In this document: positions 1 through 5,069 of the stretch, piece after piece
How positions within the stretch are numbered: the first letter of the stretch is position 1
How the letters are laid out: the number at the start of each line of letters is the position of its first letter
Assembly: GCA_024763295.1 (NCBI GenBank)
Contig: JANTFU010000187.1
Coordinates: 1-5,069 of the forward strand
Source of the DNA: Anaerolineales bacterium
Lineage (GTDB): Bacteria; Chloroflexota; Anaerolineae; Anaerolineales; Villigracilaceae
DNA length: 5,069 nucleotides
Direction: 5' to 3'
The notes under the pieces: generated by a model
Seen by the model: only the letters and a program-made list of their open reading frames with translations
What the model was told of the DNA's origin: nothing
Database searches by the model: none
Translations under genes and position numbers: made by a program

Positions 1-1
1 C

Positions 2-1330
2 GACGACGAGACCAAAGACGCAATCGCATCACGTTTCACGTTTCACGGTCTCACGTTTGAAGGTCTCCGCTTAAAGGAAGCCAATCACTATGCAAAGACC
101 GTAAGACCAAGAACACAGTGGCTGCTTGGCTACCTGCGGCGGGTCGGCGGCTCGTGGCGCATCAACAACGAAGCCGAAGACAGCCAGATCTGGGAAGTGC
201 TCAAAGAAAATACCTGGAAATTCCGCCTCGGCATCTGGCTGCCTGCCGCTATCGCCATCCTCTTCCTGCGCACCTTCAAATGGGCGCGCAAACTCCTCGT
301 GCGGATGCAGATGAACTTCACCCCCGACCTCTACGGCGACCTCTTCGAGAAATACAAACCGGATCTCGTCATCGCCTCGACCGCCGGTTGGCGTGTTGAC
401 CGTTATATGCTCCGCGAGGCGGTGAAATACAATGTCCCGTCAATGGCCGCCATCATCGGTTGGGATAACCCCAGCTCTTACGCCGTCCCCGGCGCATTCA
501 TGGATTGGGCAACTTGCTGGTCCCAGAAGCAGAAGGACGAACTCGTCCGTGGCTCGGACTGGGTTGCCGACCGAGTGCATATCGGCGGAATCCCATCGTA
601 TGACGGCTACTTCCGCAAGACGTGGCTGATGGAGCGAGACGAATACTTCAAACTCCACGATCTTGACCCAAAGCGTAAGCTCATCTCCTATGCTTGCTCC
701 TTTGTCCACTTTGCACCCAACTATCCGAATGTCGAAGCACTCGCCAAAATGGTCGATTCGGGGCAATTAGACGAAGACGCGCAACTGCTCATTCGGCTGC
801 ACCCAAGCCATTTTCAGGATCGTCCCGCTATCTTCGCCGAAGAGCGGGAACGCATCCACGCCCTCGAAGAAAAATATCAGCATGTCCACGTTGTGCGTCC
901 AGTCGCATTGGGCGGATCGCTGGGCTATTACGGCGGCGAAGACATGGACGAGAAGACTTCGATGATGGCGTACTCGGACGTTTTCGTGACCGTTTACTCG
1001 ACGATGGTGGTCGAGGCGGCGGTACACGACCGCCCGATCGTGGCGGCGGTGATCGACGTGCCTGGCGGCTGGAATAAGCCTGGCAAATATTCGCTGGCGC
1101 TGCAAAAGATCGGCGGCTGGCCCACGCACCAGCGCTTCAGGGAAGCGAAAGCAGGGCGGGTGGCGAAGAACGCCGCCGAACTGCGGGATGTGGTCAACGC
1201 CTACCTGAACGACGCCACGCTCGATGCCGCCGAGCGCAAAGCCTTCATCGAGCAGGAGATCACCTACACCAATGCGACATCGGGGAAGCGCACGGCTGAG
1301 TTTATTTTGAAGGTCTTACGAGAGAATTAA
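2..1330 (+). CDS. GT-B-like glycosyltransferase / CDP-glycerol glycerophosphotransferase-like protein (5' partial)
   Basis: The frame is open from base 2 to the TAA at 1328-1330, giving 442 visible residues. No ATG, GTG or TTG occurs in frame before GTG 197. The sequence upstream of that GTG reads as ordinary protein (for example QWLLGYLRRVGGSWRIN), so the true start is probably left of the window and 197 is internal. Visible residues 79-92 (WLPAAIAILFLRTF) form a short hydrophobic stretch that could touch the membrane. IIGWDNPSS lies at 151-159. LLIRLHPSH (262-270) and SDVFVTVYSTMVVEA (325-339) resemble the R-x-HP and S-ST...EA motifs of the C-terminal nucleotide-sugar-binding half of GT-B enzymes and CDP-glycerol glycerophosphotransferases. 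The inferred role is transfer of a sugar or polyol phosphate in surface glycan synthesis; donor and acceptor are unknown. GC is high (41 of 60 bases at 1021-1080). The family call is by motif only. Confidence 0.72.
   Translation, partial: DDETKDAIASRFTFHGLTFEGLRLKEANHYAKTVRPRTQWLLGYLRRVGGSWRINNEAEDSQIWEVLKENTWKFRLGIWLPAAIAILFLRTFKWARKLLVRMQMNFTPDLYGDLFEKYKPDLVIASTAGWRVDRYMLREAVKYNVPSMAAIIGWDNPSSYAVPGAFMDWATCWSQKQKDELVRGSDWVADRVHIGGIPSYDGYFRKTWLMERDEYFKLHDLDPKRKLISYACSFVHFAPNYPNVEALAKMVDSGQLDEDAQLLIRLHPSHFQDRPAIFAEERERIHALEEKYQHVHVVRPVALGGSLGYYGGEDMDEKTSMMAYSDVFVTVYSTMVVEAAVHDRPIVAAVIDVPGGWNKPGKYSLALQKIGGWPTHQRFREAKAGRVAKNAAELRDVVNAYLNDATLDAAERKAFIEQEITYTNATSGKRTAEFILKVLREN
29..108. repeat. 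Heptamer TCACGTT repeat with imperfect inverted counterpart, inside the reading frame
   Basis: TCACGTT occurs at 29-35, 36-42 and 51-57, with a variant TCACGGTC at 43-50. Downstream, AGACCGT (96-102) is the exact reverse complement of ACGGTCT (45-51). The longer arms 39-51 and 96-108 match at about 10 of 13 positions as an inverted repeat. Short tandem heptamers facing an inverted copy are the same general design as the hairpin at 3008-3054, which is intergenic. Here the element lies in an uninterrupted coding frame (residues SRFTFHGLTFEGL and onwards). It may be a repeat captured in the gene, or a chance low-complexity stretch. Confidence 0.45.
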
Positions 1331-1355
1331 CCGCCAAGTCGCAGAGAGCACCAAG
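1327..1355 (+). repeat. Interspersed AACCGCCAAG-type repeat, copy A
   Basis: This 29-base element begins at the stop codon of the glycosyltransferase gene and ends two bases before the lipoprotein ATG, so it fills essentially the whole gap. It matches the element at 1891-1919 at 22 of 29 positions in the same orientation, and the reverse complement of 1936-1962 at 20 of 27 positions. It has an internal period of roughly nine bases (AACCGCCAAG, then CGCAGAGAG, then CACCAAG). Similarity to copy B continues left into the end of the upstream gene, from about 1305. From memory, elements of this consensus are scattered between genes in many environmental bacterial genomes. Confidence 0.75.
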
Positions 1356-1357
1356 AG

Positions 1358-1858
1358 ATGAATGCTTTAAAGCCCCTAAATCATAAAGTTTTTCTAGCAA
1401 GTATTGCCCTACTGTTTGCTATATTAGCTTGTGGTGATGGTTTTGGTGAGGTGGTTGAAGACTATATCAAAGAAGCTCCACAAACCGATGATGTTGCTGG
1501 GCTTTATAATTTGACTTATTATGGAGTTTCTCAAGATAGTTTAGATGACTTAACATCATCGAGTATTCAATTATATAGTGATGGCACTTGTCTTCTTTCT
1601 AATATCCCAATGCATACAGACCTCGAAGAAACTTATGAGCTTACTGGGTATTATTCAGGAAGTTGTGAATGGGAAGTTGTTCCAATGGAAGATGGTAAAG
1701 ATGCGCGCTTAGGCATTTGCTTCAAAGCAACTGACTTTGTCTCACCAACGAATTGTGCTTACCTTTTAAAGCATGAAGAAGAGCCATTTCGGTTTGTTTT
1801 TCGTTTTGAGAAAGACCCTTATACGCCTTATGTGATGGTTTTTACAGCAACAAAATAA
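1358..1858 (+). CDS. Small secreted lipoprotein, A+T-rich, function unknown
   Basis: The product has 166 residues and starts at ATG 1358. The N-terminus is a classic lipoprotein signal: basic residues K5, H9 and K10, a hydrophobic core VFLASIALLFAI, then the lipobox I-L-A-C with the lipidated cysteine at C25. The mature part would be about 142 residues, anchored outside the membrane. It contains four further cysteines (C78, C103, C121, C133) that could form disulfides. The segments SIQLYSDGTCLLSNIP, GSCEWEV and FRFEKDPYTPYVMVF resemble the repeating beta-strand pattern of small lipocalin-like secreted domains, but I cannot name the family. The ribosome site is poor: GAGAG at 1344-1348 is the best purine-rich stretch. 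Base composition is very unlike the neighbours (17 of 60 GC at 1501-1560), which, with the flanking repeats, suggests acquisition by insertion. No link to glycan sulfation is visible. Confidence 0.82.
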   Translation: MNALKPLNHKVFLASIALLFAILACGDGFGEVVEDYIKEAPQTDDVAGLYNLTYYGVSQDSLDDLTSSSIQLYSDGTCLLSNIPMHTDLEETYELTGYYSGSCEWEVVPMEDGKDARLGICFKATDFVSPTNCAYLLKHEEEPFRFVFRFEKDPYTPYVMVFTATK

Positions 1859-1890
1859 GCTCTCTAAGTGTTTTGAAGCGCACGAGAGAT

Positions 1891-1962
1891 TTAACCACTA
1901 AGATACAGAGAACGCCAAGTTTTTTTAAGTTTTTTCTTTGCGTCCTTGGCGTCTTGGCGGTT
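1891..1962. repeat. Interspersed repeat copy B plus inverted arm, forming a hairpin with a T-rich loop
   Basis: Bases 1891-1919 are a direct copy of the element at 1327-1355 (22 of 29 identical). Bases 1936-1962 are a copy in the opposite orientation. The two arms, 1893-1919 and 1936-1962, pair at 19 of 27 positions, 21 if G-U is allowed, around a 16-base loop made of seven T, AAG and six T. The right arm ends 14 bases before the sulfotransferase ATG, so the transcript leader could fold just upstream of its ribosome site. No T run follows the right arm, so it does not look like an intrinsic terminator on the + strand. Confidence 0.75.
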
Positions 1963-1968
1963 CAAACT

Positions 1969-1972
1969 GGAG
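1969..1972 (+). promoter_or_regulatory. Ribosome binding site that fixes the sulfotransferase start
   Basis: GGAG stands four bases before ATG 1977. It supports that ATG over the upstream in-frame TTG at 1938, which lies inside the repeat arm and would add 13 residues encoded by repeat sequence. Confidence 0.7.
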
Positions 1973-1976
1973 AACT

Positions 1977-3005
1977 ATGGAAGCTCTACAACGAATCAAA
2001 TCCGCTGCCCGCATTTTACTGCGCGGCGAAGAAAAGACAGGCGTACGCTCAGAAATCCCGCCGTTGAGTGTTGAACAAGTTGCCGAGATGAAGCAATTCT
2101 TCCCGATGGAGAAATTCTTTATCTACGGGCACGCCCGCTCAGGGACGACTCTGCTGGCACGGCTCATTCGCCTGCATCCCGAAGTGCATTGCAATTGGCA
2201 AGCACATTTCTTCACTCGCAAGCCGCTGCTCAAATCCCTGGTCGACAGCGCCGAGATGGAAGAATGGCTCACTCGCCGCTCCAACCGCTGGAATGATGGC
2301 GCTGACCTGTCGCCGTTGGTCATGCGCGCCACCGCCGACTATATCATGGAAAGCGATGCCAAACGCGCGGGCGCAGAAAAGCATATTGTCGGCGACAAAA
2401 GCCCGAACAGCCTGAACGATGGCGAGTCCGTGCAACTGATGCATGCCGTCTATCCCGATGCCTATCTGATCAACATCGTCCGTGACGGGCGGGATGTGCT
2501 CATCTCGCAGCGTTTCCGCAACTTTGTCGAAGAGTCAAGATTTTTGACAAAAGAAGATAAGCAAATCATGGCAGATTTGCGCAAAGACCAAACGCCCTTC
2601 ACGACGGGCGAACGCTCCATCTTCACCGAAAAATGGCTGCGTGCCAACGCCGAGGGCTGGGTCAAAAACCTGACCGAAACCGAGCAAGAAGGTCGCCGTT
2701 TGCTGGGGGAGCGCTACTACGAATTTCGCTACGAGGACCTGCTCGCTACTCCCTTCGCCGAGATGAACAAGGTCTGGCAGCACTTCGGCATTGACGTCGC
2801 TGACGCACTCGAAGAAGCCATCCTCGCCGAGATGAACTCTAATCCCGATCAGGAATGGCAGCAGGAACGTAACGAAAGCATCGCCGACTTCCTCCCCAAG
2901 GGCAAAGCAGGCAATTGGCAAAATATCTTCACATCCCGTGATCGCGAGATATTCAACGAAGTCGCTGGCGAGATGTTGGAAAAGTGGAAATACGAAAATG
3001 CTTAA
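1977..3005 (+). CDS. PAPS-dependent sulfotransferase
   Basis: This is a 342-residue soluble protein that would transfer a sulfuryl group from 3'-phosphoadenylyl sulfate to a hydroxyl or amine, most likely on a glycan. The 5'-phosphosulfate-binding P-loop is IYGHARSGTTLL (49-60). VGDKSPNSL (138-146) matches the conserved K-[ST]-P region of Sulfotransfer_3-type proteins. The 3'-phosphate-binding motif is INIVRDGRDVLISQ (165-178), followed by YYEFRYEDLLATP (247-259). The C-terminal KGKAGNWQNIFTSRD (308-322) corresponds to the KGxxGDWKNxFT nucleotide-binding loop, with Asn in place of the usual Asp. All PAPS-site elements are present, so the enzyme looks intact and of normal length. The start is ATG 1977, chosen on its GGAG site. 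It sits between a glycosyltransferase and a sugar oxidoreductase, with ATP sulfurylase downstream, which favours a glycan acceptor. The acceptor itself cannot be read from sequence. Confidence 0.92.
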   Translation: MEALQRIKSAARILLRGEEKTGVRSEIPPLSVEQVAEMKQFFPMEKFFIYGHARSGTTLLARLIRLHPEVHCNWQAHFFTRKPLLKSLVDSAEMEEWLTRRSNRWNDGADLSPLVMRATADYIMESDAKRAGAEKHIVGDKSPNSLNDGESVQLMHAVYPDAYLINIVRDGRDVLISQRFRNFVEESRFLTKEDKQIMADLRKDQTPFTTGERSIFTEKWLRANAEGWVKNLTETEQEGRRLLGERYYEFRYEDLLATPFAEMNKVWQHFGIDVADALEEAILAEMNSNPDQEWQQERNESIADFLPKGKAGNWQNIFTSRDREIFNEVAGEMLEKWKYENA

Positions 3006-3007
3006 TT

Positions 3008-3054
3008 CGTATTGCGTAGTGCGTAAGCAAAGCCATTACGCAACACGCAATACG
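3008..3054. repeat. Palindromic heptamer repeat (GCGTATT / TACGCAA hairpin)
   Basis: Left arm 3008-3026 and right arm 3036-3054 pair at 17 of 19 positions around a nine-base loop GCAAAGCCA. Each arm is built from seven-base units (CGCAACA, CGCAATA, CGCAATA on the right, running to 3058). It fills the 63-base gap between sulfotransferase and oxidoreductase, starting two bases after the stop codon and ending just before the AGGAG ribosome site. No T run follows, so it is not a standard terminator. It may act in RNA stability or be a dispersed selfish repeat. Confidence 0.85.
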
Positions 3055-3058
3055 CAAT

Positions 3059-3063
3059 AGGAG
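3059..3063 (+). promoter_or_regulatory. Ribosome binding site of the oxidoreductase gene
   Basis: AGGAG lies five bases before ATG 3069. It directly abuts the last heptamer unit of the palindromic repeat, so folding of that repeat in the RNA could affect access to the site. Confidence 0.75.
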
Positions 3064-3068
3064 TTCTT

Positions 3069-4073
3069 ATGAAATTTCTAATCGCTGGGCTTGGCTCAAT
3101 TGGTCGTCGTCATCTGAATATGCTCCGCGAATTGGGGCAGGATGACATCGTACTGTATCGGACGCATCAATCCACCTTGGATGATGCCGACTTAGTGGGA
3201 ATTCCCGTCTATACCGATCTGCGGAACGCCCTCGATATCCAACCTGATGCCGTTATCGTGGCAAACCCCACGTCCCTGCACATGGATATCGCTATCCCTG
3301 CTGCTGAAGCGGGCTGCCACATCCTGCTCGAAAAGCCCATCTCGGACGATCTCTCCCGTGTGGACAAATTGCGCCAAGCCGCTGAAAAGAGCGGCAGCCG
3401 TATTCTGGTTGGTTTCCAATTTCGCTATCATCCCACGCTCAACAAAGCCCGTGAACTCATCAACGCAGGCGCGCTGGGACAAATTCTCTCTGCGCATTCG
3501 CATTGGGGCGAATATTTACCGAACTGGCATCCATGGGAAGATTATCGCCAGAGCTACGCCGCGCGTGCCGACTTGGGCGGCGGTGTGATCGGCACGTTAA
3601 CACATCCGCTGGACTATATGCGCTATATTCTCGGCGAGATCGAGGAAACAGTAGCCCTTCAGGGGCACGTTTCGCCGCTCGAACTTTCGGGCGTGGAAGA
3701 TGTTGGGGAAATCGGAATCAGGTTTAGGTCAGGAGCGATCGGCGCGGTGCATGTCAACTACTTCCAGCGTCCACCCGACCATCGCCTTGAAATTGTCGGC
3801 ACGAGAGGCACACTCCGCTGGAATAATGCCGATGGTGTGTTGCATCATTTCGACATGCCAGACGAATTTGGGGCGTGGTCAGCCAGCCCATCCGCGCCCA
3901 TTCAGACAAACTATTCCCTGCCTGATGATTTTGAGCGCAATCATCTTTTTGTGGCGCAAATGGCGCATTTCCTTGAAGTGATTGAGGGCAAAGCCGAGCC
4001 GCGCTGCTCGCTCAATGATGGAGAGAGAGCGGTGGAGTTAGTCTTGGAAGCAAAAAAAGGGAAGATTGTTTAG
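3069..4073 (+). CDS. Gfo/Idh/MocA-family NAD(P)-dependent oxidoreductase
   Basis: This 334-residue protein has the usual length for the family. The N-terminal Rossmann domain opens with FLIAGLGSIGRRH (3-15; GxGxxG). AVIVANPTSLH (61-71) ends a core strand, and the catalytic-lysine motif EKP is at 88-90. The C-terminal substrate domain carries FQFRYHP (116-122), WGEYLPNWHPWEDYR (146-160) and GGGVIGTLTHPLDYMRY (170-186), with H179 and D182 at positions usually needed for substrate binding and catalysis. The acid often found shortly before this histidine is replaced by T176. Enzymes of this type oxidise or reduce a sugar hydroxyl/keto group, often on a nucleotide sugar in surface polysaccharide clusters. 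The substrate cannot be named. It follows the sulfotransferase by 63 bases in the same direction and is probably co-transcribed. The start is ATG 3069 with AGGAG five bases upstream. Confidence 0.9.
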   Translation: MKFLIAGLGSIGRRHLNMLRELGQDDIVLYRTHQSTLDDADLVGIPVYTDLRNALDIQPDAVIVANPTSLHMDIAIPAAEAGCHILLEKPISDDLSRVDKLRQAAEKSGSRILVGFQFRYHPTLNKARELINAGALGQILSAHSHWGEYLPNWHPWEDYRQSYAARADLGGGVIGTLTHPLDYMRYILGEIEETVALQGHVSPLELSGVEDVGEIGIRFRSGAIGAVHVNYFQRPPDHRLEIVGTRGTLRWNNADGVLHHFDMPDEFGAWSASPSAPIQTNYSLPDDFERNHLFVAQMAHFLEVIEGKAEPRCSLNDGERAVELVLEAKKGKIV

Positions 4074-4104
4074 GAATCGTAGGCAACAAAACCTGCAAAG
4101 CGTG

Positions 4105-4110
4105 TATAAT
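4105..4110 (+). promoter_or_regulatory. Probable -10 box of the ATP sulfurylase promoter
   Basis: A perfect TATAAT lies 48 bases before the ATP sulfurylase start, within the 85-base gap after the oxidoreductase. No convincing -35 hexamer stands 16-18 bases upstream; the best fit is GCAACA at 4083-4088, matching TTGACA at three positions. Transcription would begin near 4117, leaving a leader of about 40 bases. This suggests that ATP sulfurylase can be expressed separately from the upstream genes. Confidence 0.5.
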
Positions 4111-4127
4111 TGCGGCGTTTGTCTAAA

Positions 4128-4142
4128 ATTCAGTTGCTGAAT
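4128..4142. promoter_or_regulatory. Small inverted repeat ATTCAG-TTG-CTGAAT in the leader of ATP sulfurylase
   Basis: Perfect six-base arms flank a three-base centre, placed between the predicted -10 box and the ribosome site. It could be an operator or a small leader hairpin. A match this short may also be chance, and no known regulator site is recognised. Confidence 0.3.
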
Positions 4143-4149
4143 ATAAGTT

Positions 4150-4154
4150 AGGAG
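4150..4154 (+). promoter_or_regulatory. Ribosome binding site of ATP sulfurylase
   Basis: AGGAG stands four bases before ATG 4159, supporting that start. Confidence 0.7.
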
Positions 4155-4158
4155 AATT

Positions 4159-5069
4159 ATGTCTAAAAGTAAATTAATTACCCCGTATGGCGGTGAACTG
4201 GTAAACCTTGTCGCCGAGGGCGAAGAACGTGAAGAATTGATTGAACGCTCGAAAAATTTGAAGGGTATTCAAATTTCTGCGCGCGCGTTGAACGACCTTG
4301 AACTGCTTGCCACCGGCGCTTTTTCGCCTTTGGATCGTTTCATGGGCAAAGCCGATTACGAACGTGTTTTGCGCGAAATGCGCCTGACCGATGGCACCCT
4401 CTTCCCACTGCCCATCACCTTGACTGCAAACCCCGCAGAACTGCCTGTTGTTGGCGAAGAATTGGTTTTGCGCAACTCGCACAACGATCTAATCGCTGTG
4501 ATGAAGCTCGAAGAAGTCTACACTTGGGATGCCGAAAAAGAAGCCCGTCTGGCTTATGGCACGAACGATTCTCGTCACCCGATGGTTTCCGAAATGTCGC
4601 GTTGGGGCAAGGTTTGCATCTCCGGTGAATTGAAGATCGTCAACCTGCCAAAATATTATGACTTTGTTGACATTCGCAAGACCCCTGCTCAGGTGCGTGA
4701 AGAACTTGAAGCGATGGGCAACGAGAATGTGGTCGCTTTCCAGACCCGCAACCCGCTTCATCGCGTCCACGAAGAATTGACCAAACGTGCCGCAGCGAAA
4801 ATTGGCGGCTCATTGCTTATTCACCCCGTTGTTGGTCTCACTAAACCCGGCGATGTTGATCACTACACGCGTGTGCGTGTTTACAAAGCCCTGCTGGAAA
4901 ATTATTACGACAAAAAATCAACCCTGTTGAGCTTGTTGCCGCTCGCGATGCGCATGGCAGGTCCGCGCGAAGCATTGCTGCACGCCATCATTCGCCGCAA
5001 TCATGGCGCAAATCATCTGATTGTTGGTCGCGATCATGCCGGTCCCGGCAACGACAGCACCGGTAAACC
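4159..5069 (+). CDS. sat: ATP sulfurylase (sulfate adenylyltransferase), 3' partial
   Basis: The frame runs from ATG 4159 off the right edge, giving 303 complete residues without a stop. The enzyme makes adenylyl sulfate (APS) and pyrophosphate from ATP and sulfate in the cytoplasm, the first step of sulfate activation. Diagnostic motifs of the monomer/hexamer-type family (not CysN/CysD) are present: QTRNP (195-199) with the HxxH pair H201 and H204, AGPREALLHAIIRRN (267-281), and GRDHAGPG (290-297). The N-terminal PUA-like domain is complete, with GAFSPLDRFMG at 53-63. Stand-alone enzymes run to roughly 380-420 residues, while some carry a C-terminal APS kinase domain; the window ends before this can be seen. 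Codon choice (many CGT, GTT and TTG) differs somewhat from the GC-richer upstream genes, as expected for a more highly expressed gene. Lying next to a sulfotransferase, it would help supply PAPS, but it could equally serve sulfate assimilation. Confidence 0.96.
   Translation, partial: MSKSKLITPYGGELVNLVAEGEEREELIERSKNLKGIQISARALNDLELLATGAFSPLDRFMGKADYERVLREMRLTDGTLFPLPITLTANPAELPVVGEELVLRNSHNDLIAVMKLEEVYTWDAEKEARLAYGTNDSRHPMVSEMSRWGKVCISGELKIVNLPKYYDFVDIRKTPAQVREELEAMGNENVVAFQTRNPLHRVHEELTKRAAAKIGGSLLIHPVVGLTKPGDVDHYTRVRVYKALLENYYDKKSTLLSLLPLAMRMAGPREALLHAIIRRNHGANHLIVGRDHAGPGNDSTGK

Noticed and set aside
197..1330. Starting the glycosyltransferase at GTG 197 (377 residues).
   Set aside because: The frame is open back to base 2, the upstream residues look like normal protein with coding-type codon use, and no good ribosome site precedes 197. 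The gene is better treated as 5' partial.
1860..1888. Possible terminator after the lipoprotein gene (CTCTC pairing with GAGAG, inner GTG with CAC).
   Set aside because: The stem is short, broken by a bulge and followed by ATTTAACC with no T run. It is too weak to call.
1327..1962. A CRISPR array or insertion sequence made from the repeated elements.
   Set aside because: There are only three diverged copies without regular spacers and no transposase or integrase. They fit a dispersed intergenic repeat better.
1938..1976. Upstream TTG start for the sulfotransferase, adding 13 residues.
   Set aside because: It lies in the repeat arm and has only T-rich sequence upstream instead of a ribosome site, while ATG 1977 has GGAG four bases upstream.
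1873..2067. A 64-residue frame with a hydrophobic stretch across the repeat and the sulfotransferase start.
   Set aside because: It starts at TTG without a ribosome site, is made largely of repeat sequence and overlaps the sulfotransferase in another frame. No independent coding signal.
2535..2921. A 128-residue minus-strand frame inside the sulfotransferase gene.
   Set aside because: It is fully antisense to a well-supported gene and its protein resembles no family. The same applies to the minus-strand frames at 767-1129, 2139-2444, 3192-3503, 4174-4482 and 4489-4770.
4074..4104. Intrinsic terminator between oxidoreductase and ATP sulfurylase.
   Set aside because: No stable stem followed by a T run is visible here; read-through from upstream remains possible.

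Overview
The window looks like a stretch of a bacterial chromosome, most likely from a Chloroflexota (Anaerolineae-type) genome. That placement is inference. It rests on the moderately GC-rich genes, on short palindromic intergenic repeats (heptamer GCGTATT/TACGCAA hairpins and an AACCGCCAAG-type repeat) that I recall as common in genomes of that group, and on the look of the first gene product. No rRNA or other phylogenetic marker is present. All five supported genes lie on the + strand and there is no gene-free stretch longer than about 110 bases.

Layout: (1) positions 2-1330 hold the 3' part of a GT-B-like glycosyltransferase / CDP-glycerol glycerophosphotransferase-like gene that is open to the left edge. 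(2) 1358-1858 is a strikingly A+T-rich small lipoprotein gene, bracketed by imperfect copies of an interspersed repeat (1327-1355 and 1891-1962). (3) 1977-3005 is a PAPS-dependent sulfotransferase. (4) 3008-3054 is a second type of palindromic repeat. (5) 3069-4073 is a Gfo/Idh/MocA-family NAD(P)-dependent sugar oxidoreductase. (6) After an 85-base gap with a good -10 box, 4159 to the right edge holds the first 303 residues of ATP sulfurylase (sulfate adenylyltransferase).

Together the genes suggest a sulfated surface glycan module. ATP sulfurylase starts sulfate activation towards APS and PAPS, the sulfotransferase would use PAPS to sulfate an acceptor, and the glycosyltransferase and sugar oxidoreductase are typical of cell-surface or exopolysaccharide synthesis. 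The lipoprotein looks like a later insertion unrelated to this pathway. None of the families is new. The points worth a second look are the repeat-bracketed lipoprotein cassette, the repeat-like sequence inside the glycosyltransferase frame, and the linkage of sulfate activation to a glycan sulfotransferase.
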